Source: Flavobacterium zepuense
GTDB lineage: Bacteria > Bacteroidota > Bacteroidia > Flavobacteriales > Flavobacteriaceae
Assembly: GCF_007097145.1 (NCBI RefSeq)
Contig: NZ_VJVZ01000010.1
Coordinates: forward strand, 158,000 to 221,999
Direction: 5' to 3'
Length of the DNA stretch: 64,000 nucleotides
In this document: positions 50,353 to 58,614 of the stretch, one piece after another
How positions within the stretch are numbered: the first letter of the stretch is position 1
Layout of the letters: the number at the start of each line of letters is the position of its first letter
The notes under the pieces: generated by a model
Databases searched by the model: none
Told to the model about the DNA's origin: nothing
Seen by the model: only the letters and a program-made list of their open reading frames with translations
Translations under genes and position numbers: made by a program

Positions 50353-51906
50353 ATGGAAAATAATTTCAGGAATACTAACGCCGCTACGCGGATAGATAAG
50401 ACTACCATTATCAGTTTAGAAAAGGGCAAGCTGCCGCCGCAGGCGCTTGACCTTGAGGAGGCCGTATTGGGCGCCATGATGATTGATAAAAAGGGGGTTG
50501 ATGAAGTTATTGATATCCTTCAGCCGGATGCCTTTTATAAAGATGCCCACAAACACATTTTTGAGGCCATTGTACAGCTTTTTAACGATACGCAGCCTAT
50601 TGACTTGTTAACAGTATCAGCACAGCTTAAAAAGAGCGCAAAGCTGGAACTGGCAGGGGGCGATTTTTACTTAATACAGCTTACGCAAAAGATATCATCG
50701 TCTGCACACATAGAGTTTCACTCGCGCATTATCCTGCAAAAGTTCATCCAACGCAGCCTTATCAAGATATCAAGCGAAATTATCGAGGAATCGTATGATG
50801 AGACTACCGATGTTTTTGACCTGCTTGATAAAGCCGAATCGAAACTGTATGAAGTTACGCAGGGTAACATAAAACGAAGTTCAGAAACTGCACAAAGCCT
50901 TGTAATACAGGCTAAAAAGCGTATTGAAGAAATTGCCGGTAAAGAAGGTTTAAGTGGTATTGCCACCGGTTTTCACGACCTGGACAAGCTTACATCGGGT
51001 TGGCAGCCAAGCGACCTTATCATTATAGCTGCAAGGCCGGGTATGGGTAAAACGGCATTTGTACTTTCTATGGCACGTAATATTGCTATAGATTTTGGCC
51101 ATGCCGTGGCGCTGTTCTCCCTGGAGATGTCATCGGTACAGTTAATTACCCGTTTGATATCCAGCGAAACCGGGTTATCGTCAGAAAAACTGCGTACCGG
51201 TAAATTAGAAAAACACGAGTGGGAACAGCTGAGTATCAAGGTAAAAGACCTTGAAAAAGCGCCACTTTACATAGATGACACCCCTTCCCTGTCTATTTTC
51301 GACCTTAGGGCGAAAGCGCGTAGGCTTTCGTCGCAATTTGGTATCAAGATGATCATTGTCGATTACCTTCAGCTAATGACGGCCGGCGGAAGCGGTAAAG
51401 GCGGCGGTAACCGTGAGCAGGAAATCTCTACCATTTCCCGAAACTTAAAAGCCCTTGCAAAAGAGCTTGCCGTGCCGGTAATTGCACTATCTCAGCTATC
51501 GCGTGCTGTAGAGACCCGTGGATCGAGCAAGCGCCCGCTACTATCGGATTTGAGGGAATCAGGAGCGATCGAGCAGGATGCGGATATCGTATCGTTCATC
51601 TACCGTCCTGAATACTATAAGATTGAAGAGTGGGATGATGAAGAGCAGTCGCCTACACAGGGCCAGGCCGAGTTTATTGTTGCCAAGCACCGTAACGGTG
51701 GACTGGAAAACATTAGGCTTAAGTTTATTGGCAACCTGGGTAAATTTGACAACCTGGACGATTTTGGCTCTCCGTTTGACGAACTGCCAAGCAGCATGAA
51801 CGACAGTGCGGCAGCCTTTTTAACCAAAAATTTACCAAGCGCTAACGACGCTTTTGGCAGCAACATGAACAGTGTAGGCCCGGATGATGATGATGTTCCG
51901 TTCTAA
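50353..51906 (+). CDS. dnaB: Replicative DNA helicase DnaB
   Basis: A 517-residue hexameric helicase that unwinds the replication fork. The N-terminal helical domain starts ALDLEEAVLGAMMIDKKGV (about 30-125). The RecA-like domain has the Walker A motif ARPGMGKTAF (about 225-234), Walker B region (IIVDYLQLM), and the loop LSQLSRAVETRGSSKRPLLSDLRESG. The C terminus is long and acidic, ending DDDDVPF. No intein is present. A cluster of DnaA-box-like sites lies in front. Confidence 0.96.
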   Translation: MENNFRNTNAATRIDKTTIISLEKGKLPPQALDLEEAVLGAMMIDKKGVDEVIDILQPDAFYKDAHKHIFEAIVQLFNDTQPIDLLTVSAQLKKSAKLELAGGDFYLIQLTQKISSSAHIEFHSRIILQKFIQRSLIKISSEIIEESYDETTDVFDLLDKAESKLYEVTQGNIKRSSETAQSLVIQAKKRIEEIAGKEGLSGIATGFHDLDKLTSGWQPSDLIIIAARPGMGKTAFVLSMARNIAIDFGHAVALFSLEMSSVQLITRLISSETGLSSEKLRTGKLEKHEWEQLSIKVKDLEKAPLYIDDTPSLSIFDLRAKARRLSSQFGIKMIIVDYLQLMTAGGSGKGGGNREQEISTISRNLKALAKELAVPVIALSQLSRAVETRGSSKRPLLSDLRESGAIEQDADIVSFIYRPEYYKIEEWDDEEQSPTQGQAEFIVAKHRNGGLENIRLKFIGNLGKFDNLDDFGSPFDELPSSMNDSAAAFLTKNLPSANDAFGSNMNSVGPDDDDVPF

Positions 51907-51936
51907 ATAATTACTAAACCAAACAATTAAAGATAT

Positions 51937-52035
51937 ATGAGTACCACAACAAATGACACGCAGACTTTAGAACTTACAGAAACAATTCGCCAGATATATG
52001 TACACGGCGCAGAACACGTTACGTTTGAAAGTTAA
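51937..52035 (+). CDS. Possible 32-residue small protein
   Basis: An ATG-initiated frame of 33 codons (MSTTTNDTQTL... to HVTFES) lies 30 bp after dnaB and ends just before a strong terminator, inside the same transcript. Many Thr in the first third, then a possible helix (ELTETIRQIYVHGAEHV). No Shine-Dalgarno sequence is obvious. It may be a small protein, a leftover of a gene, or chance. I do not recognise it. Confidence 0.4.
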   Translation: MSTTTNDTQTLELTETIRQIYVHGAEHVTFES

Positions 52036-52059
52036 TTATAACCATACAGCGTTATAATA

Positions 52060-52098
52060 AAAACAGGCTGCCCTAATTATAAGTGCAGCCTGTTTTTA
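52060..52098 (+). terminator. Terminator after dnaB and the small frame
   Basis: A stem AAACAGGCTGC / GCAGCCTGTTT is followed by TTTATTT. Confidence 0.85.
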
Positions 52099-52113
52099 TT
52101 TATACCAAGCCCG

Positions 52114-52146
52114 ATAAAAAAACCTGCTTATTTCTAAACAGGTTAA
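52114..52146 (-). terminator. Terminator of pepD
   Basis: A stem AACCTG / CAGGTT followed on the minus strand by a run of seven T, downstream of the pepD stop. Confidence 0.65.
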
Positions 52147-52185
52147 TTTCTTTATGACTTCCATCTGCCAACTACGACTGTAAAC

Positions 52186-53649
52186 TTACTTAACTGGTAT
52201 ATTCTCCAGTATTTCCAATACAAATTTCCAGTATTTTTGGGCAGATGATATACTTGCCCTTTCATCGGGGCTGTGAGCGCCTTTAATGGTAGGCCCAAAT
52301 GATATCATATCCATATCAGGATAATTAGTGCCCAATATACCGCACTCAAGGCCGGCATGGCAGGCAGCAACGTTAGGCTTTTCGCCGTTTTGTTTTTCGT
52401 AAATATCTTTAAGTACTACTAAAATAGCCGAATCTACATTAGGAGTCCACCCCGGGTACGAGCCACTTTGTGTAACCTCGCAGCCAATAAGCTCAAACGT
52501 AGCGCGCAGTGCATCAGCAAGGTCTATCTTAGAGCTTTCTACCGATGAACGCGTAAGGCAGCCAATGTATATTTTACCCTCTTTTACAATAACACGGGCA
52601 ATGTTGTTAGAGGTTTCAACCAGATTAGCAATATCGGCACTCATGCGGTAAACACCATTGTGTGCAGCATATATGGCACGTATAAGTCCTTCCTGAACAC
52701 CAAGATCCATAACCTTTGCAGGAACAGCATCAAGCTTTTCAAAAACAATTTCCAGGTTAGGCTCCATGGTTTTAAGCTCGGTTTTAATTTCGCGAACAAC
52801 CTGTTGCATATCAAACACAAAAGCCTCATCAAAAATTTCTGAAATAATAACTGTTGCAACACTTTCACGCGGAATAGCATTACGCAAGCTACCGCCGTTG
52901 ATCTCCACTATCTGAAGCCCGAAATTTTCGAAGCCGTCAAATAATAAACGGTTCATTATCTTGTTAGCGTTACCCAAACCTTTATGGATATCCATACCGC
53001 TGTGACCACCATTTAATCCTTTAACGGTAATTGTATAGGCCGCAGAATTTTCTGGAGTTTCTTCCTCGGTATAGCCACGTTCTGCGGTAACATCAATACC
53101 ACCGGCACAGCCAATACCAATCTCGTCATCCTCCTCAGTATCTAAATTTAAAAGGATGTCGCCCTTAAGGATTCCGCCTTTAAGGCCCATAGCGCCGGTC
53201 ATTCCGGTTTCTTCATCAATAGTAAACAGCGCCTCAATAGCAGGGTGTTTAATCTCGGTGCTTTCTAAAATAGCCATAATGGTAGCAACACCAAGGCCGT
53301 TATCAGCGCCAAGTGTAGTACCTTTAGCACGTACCCAGTCGCCATCTACATACATTTCTATACCTTGGGTATCAAAATCAAAAACAGTGTCGCCGTTTTT
53401 TTGGTGCACCATATCAAGGTGGCTTTGCAGCACTACTGTTTTACGGTTTTCCAATCCCGGTGTGGCAGGTTTTTTAATGATAACGTTGCCCACCTCGTCT
53501 ACAATAGTTTCAAGGTTTAATTTTTCGCCAAAACTTTTAATAAAGGCAATTACCCTTTCTTCTTTTTTAGAAGGACGTGGTACCGCATTCAAGTCGGCAA
53601 ATTTATTCCAGAGCGCTTTTGGCTCCAGGTTTCTTATTTCCTGGCTCAT
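52186..53649 (-). CDS. pepD: Aminoacyl-histidine dipeptidase (peptidase D)
   Basis: A 487-residue M20-family di-zinc peptidase that cleaves Xaa-His dipeptides. Zinc-ligand and catalytic motifs are visible: LQSHLDMVHQKNGD (about 75-88), GADNGLGVAT, FTIDEETGMTGA and LNLDTEEDDEIGIGCAGG. The lid domain has GGHSGMDIHKGLGNA. A late His lies in ISFGPTIKGAHSPDE. No signal peptide, so it is cytoplasmic. It is followed leftward by a terminator. Confidence 0.93.
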   Translation of the reverse strand: MSQEIRNLEPKALWNKFADLNAVPRPSKKEERVIAFIKSFGEKLNLETIVDEVGNVIIKKPATPGLENRKTVVLQSHLDMVHQKNGDTVFDFDTQGIEMYVDGDWVRAKGTTLGADNGLGVATIMAILESTEIKHPAIEALFTIDEETGMTGAMGLKGGILKGDILLNLDTEEDDEIGIGCAGGIDVTAERGYTEEETPENSAAYTITVKGLNGGHSGMDIHKGLGNANKIMNRLLFDGFENFGLQIVEINGGSLRNAIPRESVATVIISEIFDEAFVFDMQQVVREIKTELKTMEPNLEIVFEKLDAVPAKVMDLGVQEGLIRAIYAAHNGVYRMSADIANLVETSNNIARVIVKEGKIYIGCLTRSSVESSKIDLADALRATFELIGCEVTQSGSYPGWTPNVDSAILVVLKDIYEKQNGEKPNVAACHAGLECGILGTNYPDMDMISFGPTIKGAHSPDERASISSAQKYWKFVLEILENIPVK

Positions 53650-53675
53650 GTAAATGTTATGTATTTAGTGTTTGT

Positions 53676-54017
53676 TTATTCAAAAGCTTCTATCCTGTCT
53701 TTAAAAACGTTTACTAATTTGTTGTTTTTATTCAAGATTAATACATCGCTCCATAATTTTGATATGGTATCATAAAAATCCTTCATTTTCATGTTTCCAA
53801 ACCTTATATGGATAATTTTGGGAGGAGGTTGACGCAATAAAATTTTATTGGAAAAATCGCTATCCTTAGTAAGGATCGTTAAATTATTTTCCTGAGCATA
53901 TTTCCAAATCTGTTCGTCTGTCCATTCATCATTTATATCTTTTTGATGGATAAAACTATCAGAATTCCACAAGGAAAAATAATATGGAAGATTAACATCT
54001 ATTAAAAAGTCGGCCAT
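53676..54017 (-). CDS. DUF5615 PIN-like protein, probable toxin
   Basis: A 113-residue protein of the Mut7-C/PIN-like DUF5615 type, related to VapC nucleases. Acidic residues of the PIN pattern are present: LIDVNLPYYF at the start, WTDEQIWKYA, and ILTKDSDFSNKIL, then IIHIRFGN. It begins 1 bp after the DUF433 stop, an arrangement typical of a toxin after its antitoxin. RNase activity is inferred. Confidence 0.85.
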   Translation of the reverse strand: MADFLIDVNLPYYFSLWNSDSFIHQKDINDEWTDEQIWKYAQENNLTILTKDSDFSNKILLRQPPPKIIHIRFGNMKMKDFYDTISKLWSDVLILNKNNKLVNVFKDRIEAFE

Positions 54018-54018
54018 G

Positions 54019-54252
54019 TTAAGCGACAGTTTTAATCGTAAAGTTTCTACTCATTAAGTCAGATGCGAATTTTAAGCATGCATCAATATCTTCTATTACT
54101 AATGAAGGATATTGATTCAGAATCTCTTCTTTCGTTTCCCCTGCACTTAAGAATTCAAGAATAGTTTGCACAGTAATACGTTTGCCGCGAATGGTAGGTT
54201 TCCCGTTGCAAAGTTTCTCATCTATCGTAATCCTGTCAGTTATATATTCCAT
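54019..54252 (-). CDS. DUF433 protein, probable antitoxin
   Basis: A 77-residue protein with the DUF433 pattern: CNGKPTIRGKRITVQTILEFL, then GETKEEILNQYPSLVIEDIDACL, a winged-helix-like fold. ATG at 54252 is chosen over an in-frame ATG at 54285 because a -7 box (TATCTTTG) lies at 54273-54280. DUF433 proteins sit beside DUF5615 partners in many bacteria and are classed as VapB-type antitoxins. Autoregulation is likely but no operator was identified. Confidence 0.85.
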   Translation of the reverse strand: MEYITDRITIDEKLCNGKPTIRGKRITVQTILEFLSAGETKEEILNQYPSLVIEDIDACLKFASDLMSRNFTIKTVA

Positions 54253-54272
54253 CTTTACAAAATATAGGTATA

Positions 54273-54280
54273 CAAAGATA
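54273..54280 (-). promoter_or_regulatory. -7 box (TATCTTTG) of the toxin-antitoxin-like pair
   Basis: An exact consensus match on the minus strand, 20 bp before the ATG at 54252. Confidence 0.65.
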
Positions 54281-54291
54281 ATCAATTTGAA

Positions 54292-54552
54292 TTACAAAAA
54301 ATACTCTTTAAAAATCCCCCTAACGTTCTTTTCATCTACCTCGCCCAGCCATATATTTTTAGGCTGAATGATTATAACCGGCGCAGATTTGCAATTATCG
54401 GTGCAATCCATACGCACTACAGTAACCTCTTTTTTAAGTCCGTTTTCTTTTATAGCCGACTTAAACTCATTGCGGATATCATCACTGTAGCGCCCGCACT
54501 TTTTACCATCGCAAACAAAAATAACCTTCTTGGGTGCATCAATCTTTTTCAT
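54292..54552 (-). CDS. Thioredoxin-like [2Fe-2S] ferredoxin-domain protein
   Basis: An 86-residue protein with four Cys in the pattern of thioredoxin-like 2Fe-2S proteins: FVCDGKKCGRYS near the start and MDCTDNCKSAPVIIIQP further on. Such small proteins carry electrons or serve as NuoE-like domains. ATG at 54552 (MKKIDAP) is preferred to an upstream ATG at 54573. It is divergent from the DUF3810 gene. Confidence 0.82.
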   Translation of the reverse strand: MKKIDAPKKVIFVCDGKKCGRYSDDIRNEFKSAIKENGLKKEVTVVRMDCTDNCKSAPVIIIQPKNIWLGEVDEKNVRGIFKEYFL

Positions 54553-54619
54553 TAGGCATTTGTGTCTATGCAATACAAAAATACTACTTATATTTACTTG
54601 CCCATTTTATTTAACCCAA

Positions 54620-55681
54620 ATGAAGAAAAAGAAACTGCTCGCCCTATTCCTGCTTGTACAAATAATACTGGTAAACGTACTTTCTTTTTTTCCTGAGTTT
54701 ATAGAAAATTATTACAGTAACGGACTTTACCCTTACCTATCGGGAGCGTGGCGTGTAATTTTAGGGTGGATAAGCTTTTCTATAGGCGATATTATTTACG
54801 GCATTGTAATTTTTATGGCACTACGCTGGTTATGGCAACGCCGAAAAACCTGGCGACGCGAATACAAACACAATATAATAAGGGTGCTGGCAGGTTTCTC
54901 TGTTGTGTATTTTTTGTTCAATTTTTTATGGGCGCTAAATTACCACCGTGTGCCGCTTCATAAAAAAATGAATATTGAGAAAGATTATACGCAGGAAGAA
55001 TTGGTTGCTTTTACCCTAAAACTCATAGATAAAACCAACGCAATGCACGGCAAACTGCAAAAAAACGACAGCCTTAAAGTAATTGGTCCCTATTCGGTTA
55101 GAGAAATTTATGACCATACCCTTAACGGATATACTAACCTGGCAACAGAATTCCCTGATTTTACATATAAACACGAGAGCATTAAATCGTCGCTTATAAG
55201 TGTGCCGCTTTCATACATGGGGTTTGGCGGTTACCTTAACCCATTTACTAATGAGGCACAGGTTAACAGCGAACTGCCTAAATACAACCTGCCCACTACT
55301 GCCTGCCACGAAATGGCACATCAATTAGGCTACGCCAGCGAAAGCGAGGCTAACTTTATTGGATATATGGCTTCGGTTAGGAGTAATGATCTCTATTTTC
55401 AGTACTCAGCATACTCGTTTGCGTTAAAATACTGTATGCGCAACATCGCAAAATTAGATGAAGCAAAGGCCAAAAGCCTTGTGCCGCTGATTAAAAAAGG
55501 TGTGCGTGAAAATTTTAAGGAGAGCGAAGATTTCAATAAAAAATATGAATCGTTTATAGAAGATATTTTTGAGTACGTGTATGATAACTACTTAAAAATT
55601 AACCAGCAAAAAGACGGAATGGAAGGTTACAGTAAGTTTACCGGCCTGCTTATTAATTATTACAAAACAAAACAATTGTAA
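54620..55681 (+). CDS. DUF3810 membrane protein with HEXXH motif
   Basis: A 353-residue protein with three N-terminal membrane helices (about 5-25, 45-68, 90-115). The soluble part has a zinc-metalloprotease-like HEMAH (about residue 230) and, 7 residues later, ASESEANFIGYMAS, a possible third ligand. These features define DUF3810 (PF12725). Protease activity is inferred. ATG at 54620 is chosen because the first helix starts there. It is followed 42 bp later by the sigma factor gene. Confidence 0.85.
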   Translation: MKKKKLLALFLLVQIILVNVLSFFPEFIENYYSNGLYPYLSGAWRVILGWISFSIGDIIYGIVIFMALRWLWQRRKTWRREYKHNIIRVLAGFSVVYFLFNFLWALNYHRVPLHKKMNIEKDYTQEELVAFTLKLIDKTNAMHGKLQKNDSLKVIGPYSVREIYDHTLNGYTNLATEFPDFTYKHESIKSSLISVPLSYMGFGGYLNPFTNEAQVNSELPKYNLPTTACHEMAHQLGYASESEANFIGYMASVRSNDLYFQYSAYSFALKYCMRNIAKLDEAKAKSLVPLIKKGVRENFKESEDFNKKYESFIEDIFEYVYDNYLKINQQKDGMEGYSKFTGLLINYYKTKQL

Positions 55682-55723
55682 TAGTCACTGTAACATTTTG
55701 CAGGTTTTATATACCAATGCTCT

Positions 55724-56218
55724 ATGAGTTCATCTATTGAAAGGTCTTTTGTACAACAGCTTCAGGAAAATCAAAACCTGATACACAAAATTTGCAGGCT
55801 CTACACTAACAATGAAGATGCCCACAAAGACCTGTTCCAGGAAATTACCATACAACTCTGGAAAGCCTTTCCGCAATTTAGGGGCGAGGCCAAGTTTACT
55901 ACATGGGCCTACCGTGTTGCCCTTAACACCGCTATTACTCTTTACAGGAAAAAGACACGCACCATAAGCACTATTGAGTTTGATAGTAAAATACACCGCT
56001 TTAACCAGGACGAATACAACTACGAAGAAGAAGAACATATTAAATTACTATACCAGGCCGTACAGCAGCTTAACGACATTGAAAAAGCGTTGGTTTTTAT
56101 GTACCTGGAAGATAAAGATTATACCGAAATTGCCCAAACCCTTGGAATTAGCGAGGTTAACGCCCGCGTAAAAATGAACAGGATTAAAAGCAAGCTTAAA
56201 AAAATATTAAATCCGTAA
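55724..56218 (+). CDS. ECF-type RNA polymerase sigma factor
   Basis: A 164-residue sigma-70 family regulator. Region 2 (about 10-85) includes EDAHKDLFQEITIQLWKAF and FTTWAYRVALNTAITLYRK. Region 4 (about 105-160) has YLEDKDYTEIAQTLGISEVNARVKMNRIKSKLKK, the helix-turn-helix for the -35 element. It is followed by a membrane protein gene 13 bp later that may be its anti-sigma factor and then by a TraB/GumN gene. The stress it responds to is unknown. Confidence 0.93.
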   Translation: MSSSIERSFVQQLQENQNLIHKICRLYTNNEDAHKDLFQEITIQLWKAFPQFRGEAKFTTWAYRVALNTAITLYRKKTRTISTIEFDSKIHRFNQDEYNYEEEEHIKLLYQAVQQLNDIEKALVFMYLEDKDYTEIAQTLGISEVNARVKMNRIKSKLKKILNP

Positions 56219-56219
56219 C

Positions 56220-56227
56220 AGGAGGAG
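56220..56227 (+). promoter_or_regulatory. Strong Shine-Dalgarno sequence (AGGAGGAG)
   Basis: AGGAGGAG lies 4 to 11 bp before the ATG at 56232. Bacteroidota rarely use such sequences, and no other gene in this window has one as strong. Confidence 0.7.
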
Positions 56228-56231
56228 AACA

Positions 56232-56873
56232 ATGGACGAATTAGATAAATTAAAAAATCACTGGAAGCAAAACGAGCCCAGATTTCCGCAGATTTCTGAG
56301 AAAGAGATCTATGGGATGCTGCATAAAAAATCTTCCTCTATTGTAAGATGGATACTCATTATAAGCATCCTGGAGTTTGTATTCCAGGTAGGGCTTACCC
56401 TTTTACTTAACGATAATACCGGCGCACAGCCACTACATAATCTAAATATAGATTATATAATGATACCCATGACGGTTATAGGCTACGGCATAATCCTGTA
56501 CTTTGTGTATGTGTTTTACATGCGTTATAAAAAAATATCGGCTACAGATAATGTAAAAACACTAATGGCTAATATTTTAAATACCCGTAAAGCTGTTAGT
56601 AATTACATATATACAAACCTTGCCTTTATAATTGTAAGTTTTGTTGTTTTAGTATTTGTCCTGTTTAATACCGATCCCGACCTGATTAACGCGATACAAA
56701 AATCAGAGGCTAATGGAGAAAAAATAACATTTTATCTTACCATTTTTGTATTTCTTGTTATTTGCATTGCTATCTTTATCGTTCTTGTATGGCTGTTTTA
56801 CAGGTTACTATACGGTTTCCTGCTAAAACGCCTTAACAGAAACTATGATGAACTTAAAAAAATAGATTTTTAG
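56232..56873 (+). CDS. Membrane protein, possible anti-sigma partner
   Basis: A 213-residue protein. The N-terminal cytoplasmic part (about 1-35) is short and charged (MDELDKLKNHWKQNEPRFPQI, then EIYGMLHKKSSSIVRW), followed by four helices (about 40-60, 75-95, 130-150, 170-195). No zinc-binding anti-sigma domain is visible. Its place directly after an ECF sigma gene suggests it holds the sigma factor, but this is context only. A strong Shine-Dalgarno site precedes it. Confidence 0.7.
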   Translation: MDELDKLKNHWKQNEPRFPQISEKEIYGMLHKKSSSIVRWILIISILEFVFQVGLTLLLNDNTGAQPLHNLNIDYIMIPMTVIGYGIILYFVYVFYMRYKKISATDNVKTLMANILNTRKAVSNYIYTNLAFIIVSFVVLVFVLFNTDPDLINAIQKSEANGEKITFYLTIFVFLVICIAIFIVLVWLFYRLLYGFLLKRLNRNYDELKKIDF

Positions 56874-56875
56874 CT

Positions 56876-57733
56876 ATGAAAAAACTATTCATAACCGCTT
56901 TTGGCCTTTTTGCTGCATTTAGTGCCACTGCCCAAAAATTAGACAACAGCCTTTTATGGAAAATTAGCGGCAATGGCTTAAGTAAACCATCCTATCTTTT
57001 TGGCACTATGCATATATCATGCGATGCCACTCTTGATGCCGGTGTGCAAACCGCTTTAGAAAACACAAAGCAGCTGTATCTTGAGCTGGATATGGATGAC
57101 CCTAAAATATCATCTGAAATTTTAGCCGGTATGAACATGAAAAATGGGGTTACTTTAAATTCCCTCGCCAGCACCGAAGATTATAAAGTGCTTGACGAGT
57201 TTTTAACTACCACATTGGGTGCGCCATCAGGGTCGTTAAAAACTGTAAAGCCTATGGTTATAAGCACACTGCTTATTCCAAAAATGATAGATTGCGAGCC
57301 ACAGTCGTTTGAAATGGAGCTACTAAAATATACCCAGATGCAAAAAGAAGAAGTGTATGGGTTGGAAACCGTTAAAGAGCAGCTTACCCTGTTTGATAAT
57401 GTACCTTACACCGAGCAGATGACCGATTTGATTAAAACAGCTTACGACAATATGAATTATGCTAAAGCAGAAACTCAGCAGCTTATGTTGCTGTATAAAA
57501 GCAAAGATATTAATGGCATATTAGAATTTATGAAGAAAGATGGCAACCCTTTATTTGCTAACCACATGGATGCCTTTATAAATAACCGTAACAAAAACTG
57601 GATACCCAGGATAGAAAAAATAGCTAAAGAAAAGCCTACCTTATTTGCCGTTGGTGCAGGGCACCTTCCGGGAGATAGTGGTGTTATTACACTACTTCGC
57701 AAACAGGGATATACTGTAGAGGCTGTTAAATAA
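56876..57733 (+). CDS. TraB/GumN family protein
   Basis: A 285-residue protein with a Sec signal peptide (MKKLFITAFGLFAAFSATAQ). The domain begins SLLWKISGNGLSKPSYLFGTMHI and ends with FAVGAGHLPGDSGVITLLRKQGY, the two hallmark blocks of the TraB/GumN family (PF01963). Members are thought to be metal-dependent proteases or related enzymes; the His in GTMH and GAGH are candidate ligands. It lies 2 bp after the membrane protein gene, so the sigma operon ends here. Confidence 0.87.
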   Translation: MKKLFITAFGLFAAFSATAQKLDNSLLWKISGNGLSKPSYLFGTMHISCDATLDAGVQTALENTKQLYLELDMDDPKISSEILAGMNMKNGVTLNSLASTEDYKVLDEFLTTTLGAPSGSLKTVKPMVISTLLIPKMIDCEPQSFEMELLKYTQMQKEEVYGLETVKEQLTLFDNVPYTEQMTDLIKTAYDNMNYAKAETQQLMLLYKSKDINGILEFMKKDGNPLFANHMDAFINNRNKNWIPRIEKIAKEKPTLFAVGAGHLPGDSGVITLLRKQGYTVEAVK

Positions 57734-57775
57734 CTAAAAACAAAAAAGAGGCGCTTGCCTCTTTTTTGTTTTTAG
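57734..57775. terminator. Perfect 19-bp bidirectional terminator
   Basis: CTAAAAACAAAAAAGAGGC and its exact complement are separated by GCTT. T runs follow on both strands. It overlaps the stop codon of the acyltransferase gene and serves both convergent genes. Confidence 0.92.
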
Positions 57776-58575
57776 TAGTTCCACTGGCGTTGCTTGTTAA
57801 GCTCTTCCTGTGCATCTAATACTTCTGTAGGTATAACTTTTAAGAATGATGGATGCTGCTCTATAGCATACTCTATCTTCTCTATAATCTGTTCTATGCT
57901 CTCGTTATCGTAATCTATAGCTAAGGGTTCTTTTACAATAAAAGATTGCAGTATACCCTTCTTTTTAAGCCTGAGGCCTTTTTTATCAAAAGACCGGCGA
58001 AAGCCATCTATTACTATTGGTACTACCAGTGGCTTATGCTGCTTTATAATGTGGGCTGTACCCTTCCTGATGGGCTTAAACGGCTTTGTAGTACCCTGTG
58101 GGAATGTTATAACCCATCCATCTTCCAGCGCTATCCTAATATTCTCGGTATCGTTAGGGTTAACGTCGCGCTTTACATCCTGCCCTTTTGCACGCCAGGT
58201 GCGCTCTACTGTTATAGCCCCTGCGTATGATAGTATACGCGGCAGCAGGCCCTCCTTCATAGTTTCCTTAGCCGCCACATAATAAATATTAAGTTTAGGG
58301 TTCCACAGGTAGCCTATGTTGTTTATATTATCTTCCCTACCCTTAAGGCTGGCATTAAATACATGAAACATGGCAACCACATCGGCAAAATAGGTTTGAT
58401 GGTTGGATATAAAAAGTACGTTAGTTTGCGGTAACGCCCTTATAATTTCCGACCCATCTATCTTTAAGCTGTTAAAACCACGGTACCGGCGGTGCGTAAG
58501 TGCCCCAAAAACACGGATGAGCCATCGTTTTAAAAAAAGTATATGGCCAAAGGGATTTCTTTTAAATAAACCCAT
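57772..58575 (-). CDS. PlsC-like lysophospholipid acyltransferase
   Basis: A 267-residue protein. The PlsC domain (about 45-215) has an active-site block FISNHQTYFADVVAMFHV, in which the His-Asp spacing is five residues rather than the usual four, and FPQGTTKPFKPIRKGTAHI as the phosphate-binding block (EGTR equivalent), with PLVVPIVIDGF. It likely moves an acyl group to lysophosphatidic acid or a related lipid at the inner membrane. No signal peptide; an N-terminal amphipathic stretch precedes the domain. Confidence 0.88.
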   Translation of the reverse strand: MGLFKRNPFGHILFLKRWLIRVFGALTHRRYRGFNSLKIDGSEIIRALPQTNVLFISNHQTYFADVVAMFHVFNASLKGREDNINNIGYLWNPKLNIYYVAAKETMKEGLLPRILSYAGAITVERTWRAKGQDVKRDVNPNDTENIRIALEDGWVITFPQGTTKPFKPIRKGTAHIIKQHKPLVVPIVIDGFRRSFDKKGLRLKKKGILQSFIVKEPLAIDYDNESIEQIIEKIEYAIEQHPSFLKVIPTEVLDAQEELNKQRQWNY

Positions 58576-58614
58576 AATTAATACAAAATAAACAGCAAAT
58601 TTACAAAATGCATA

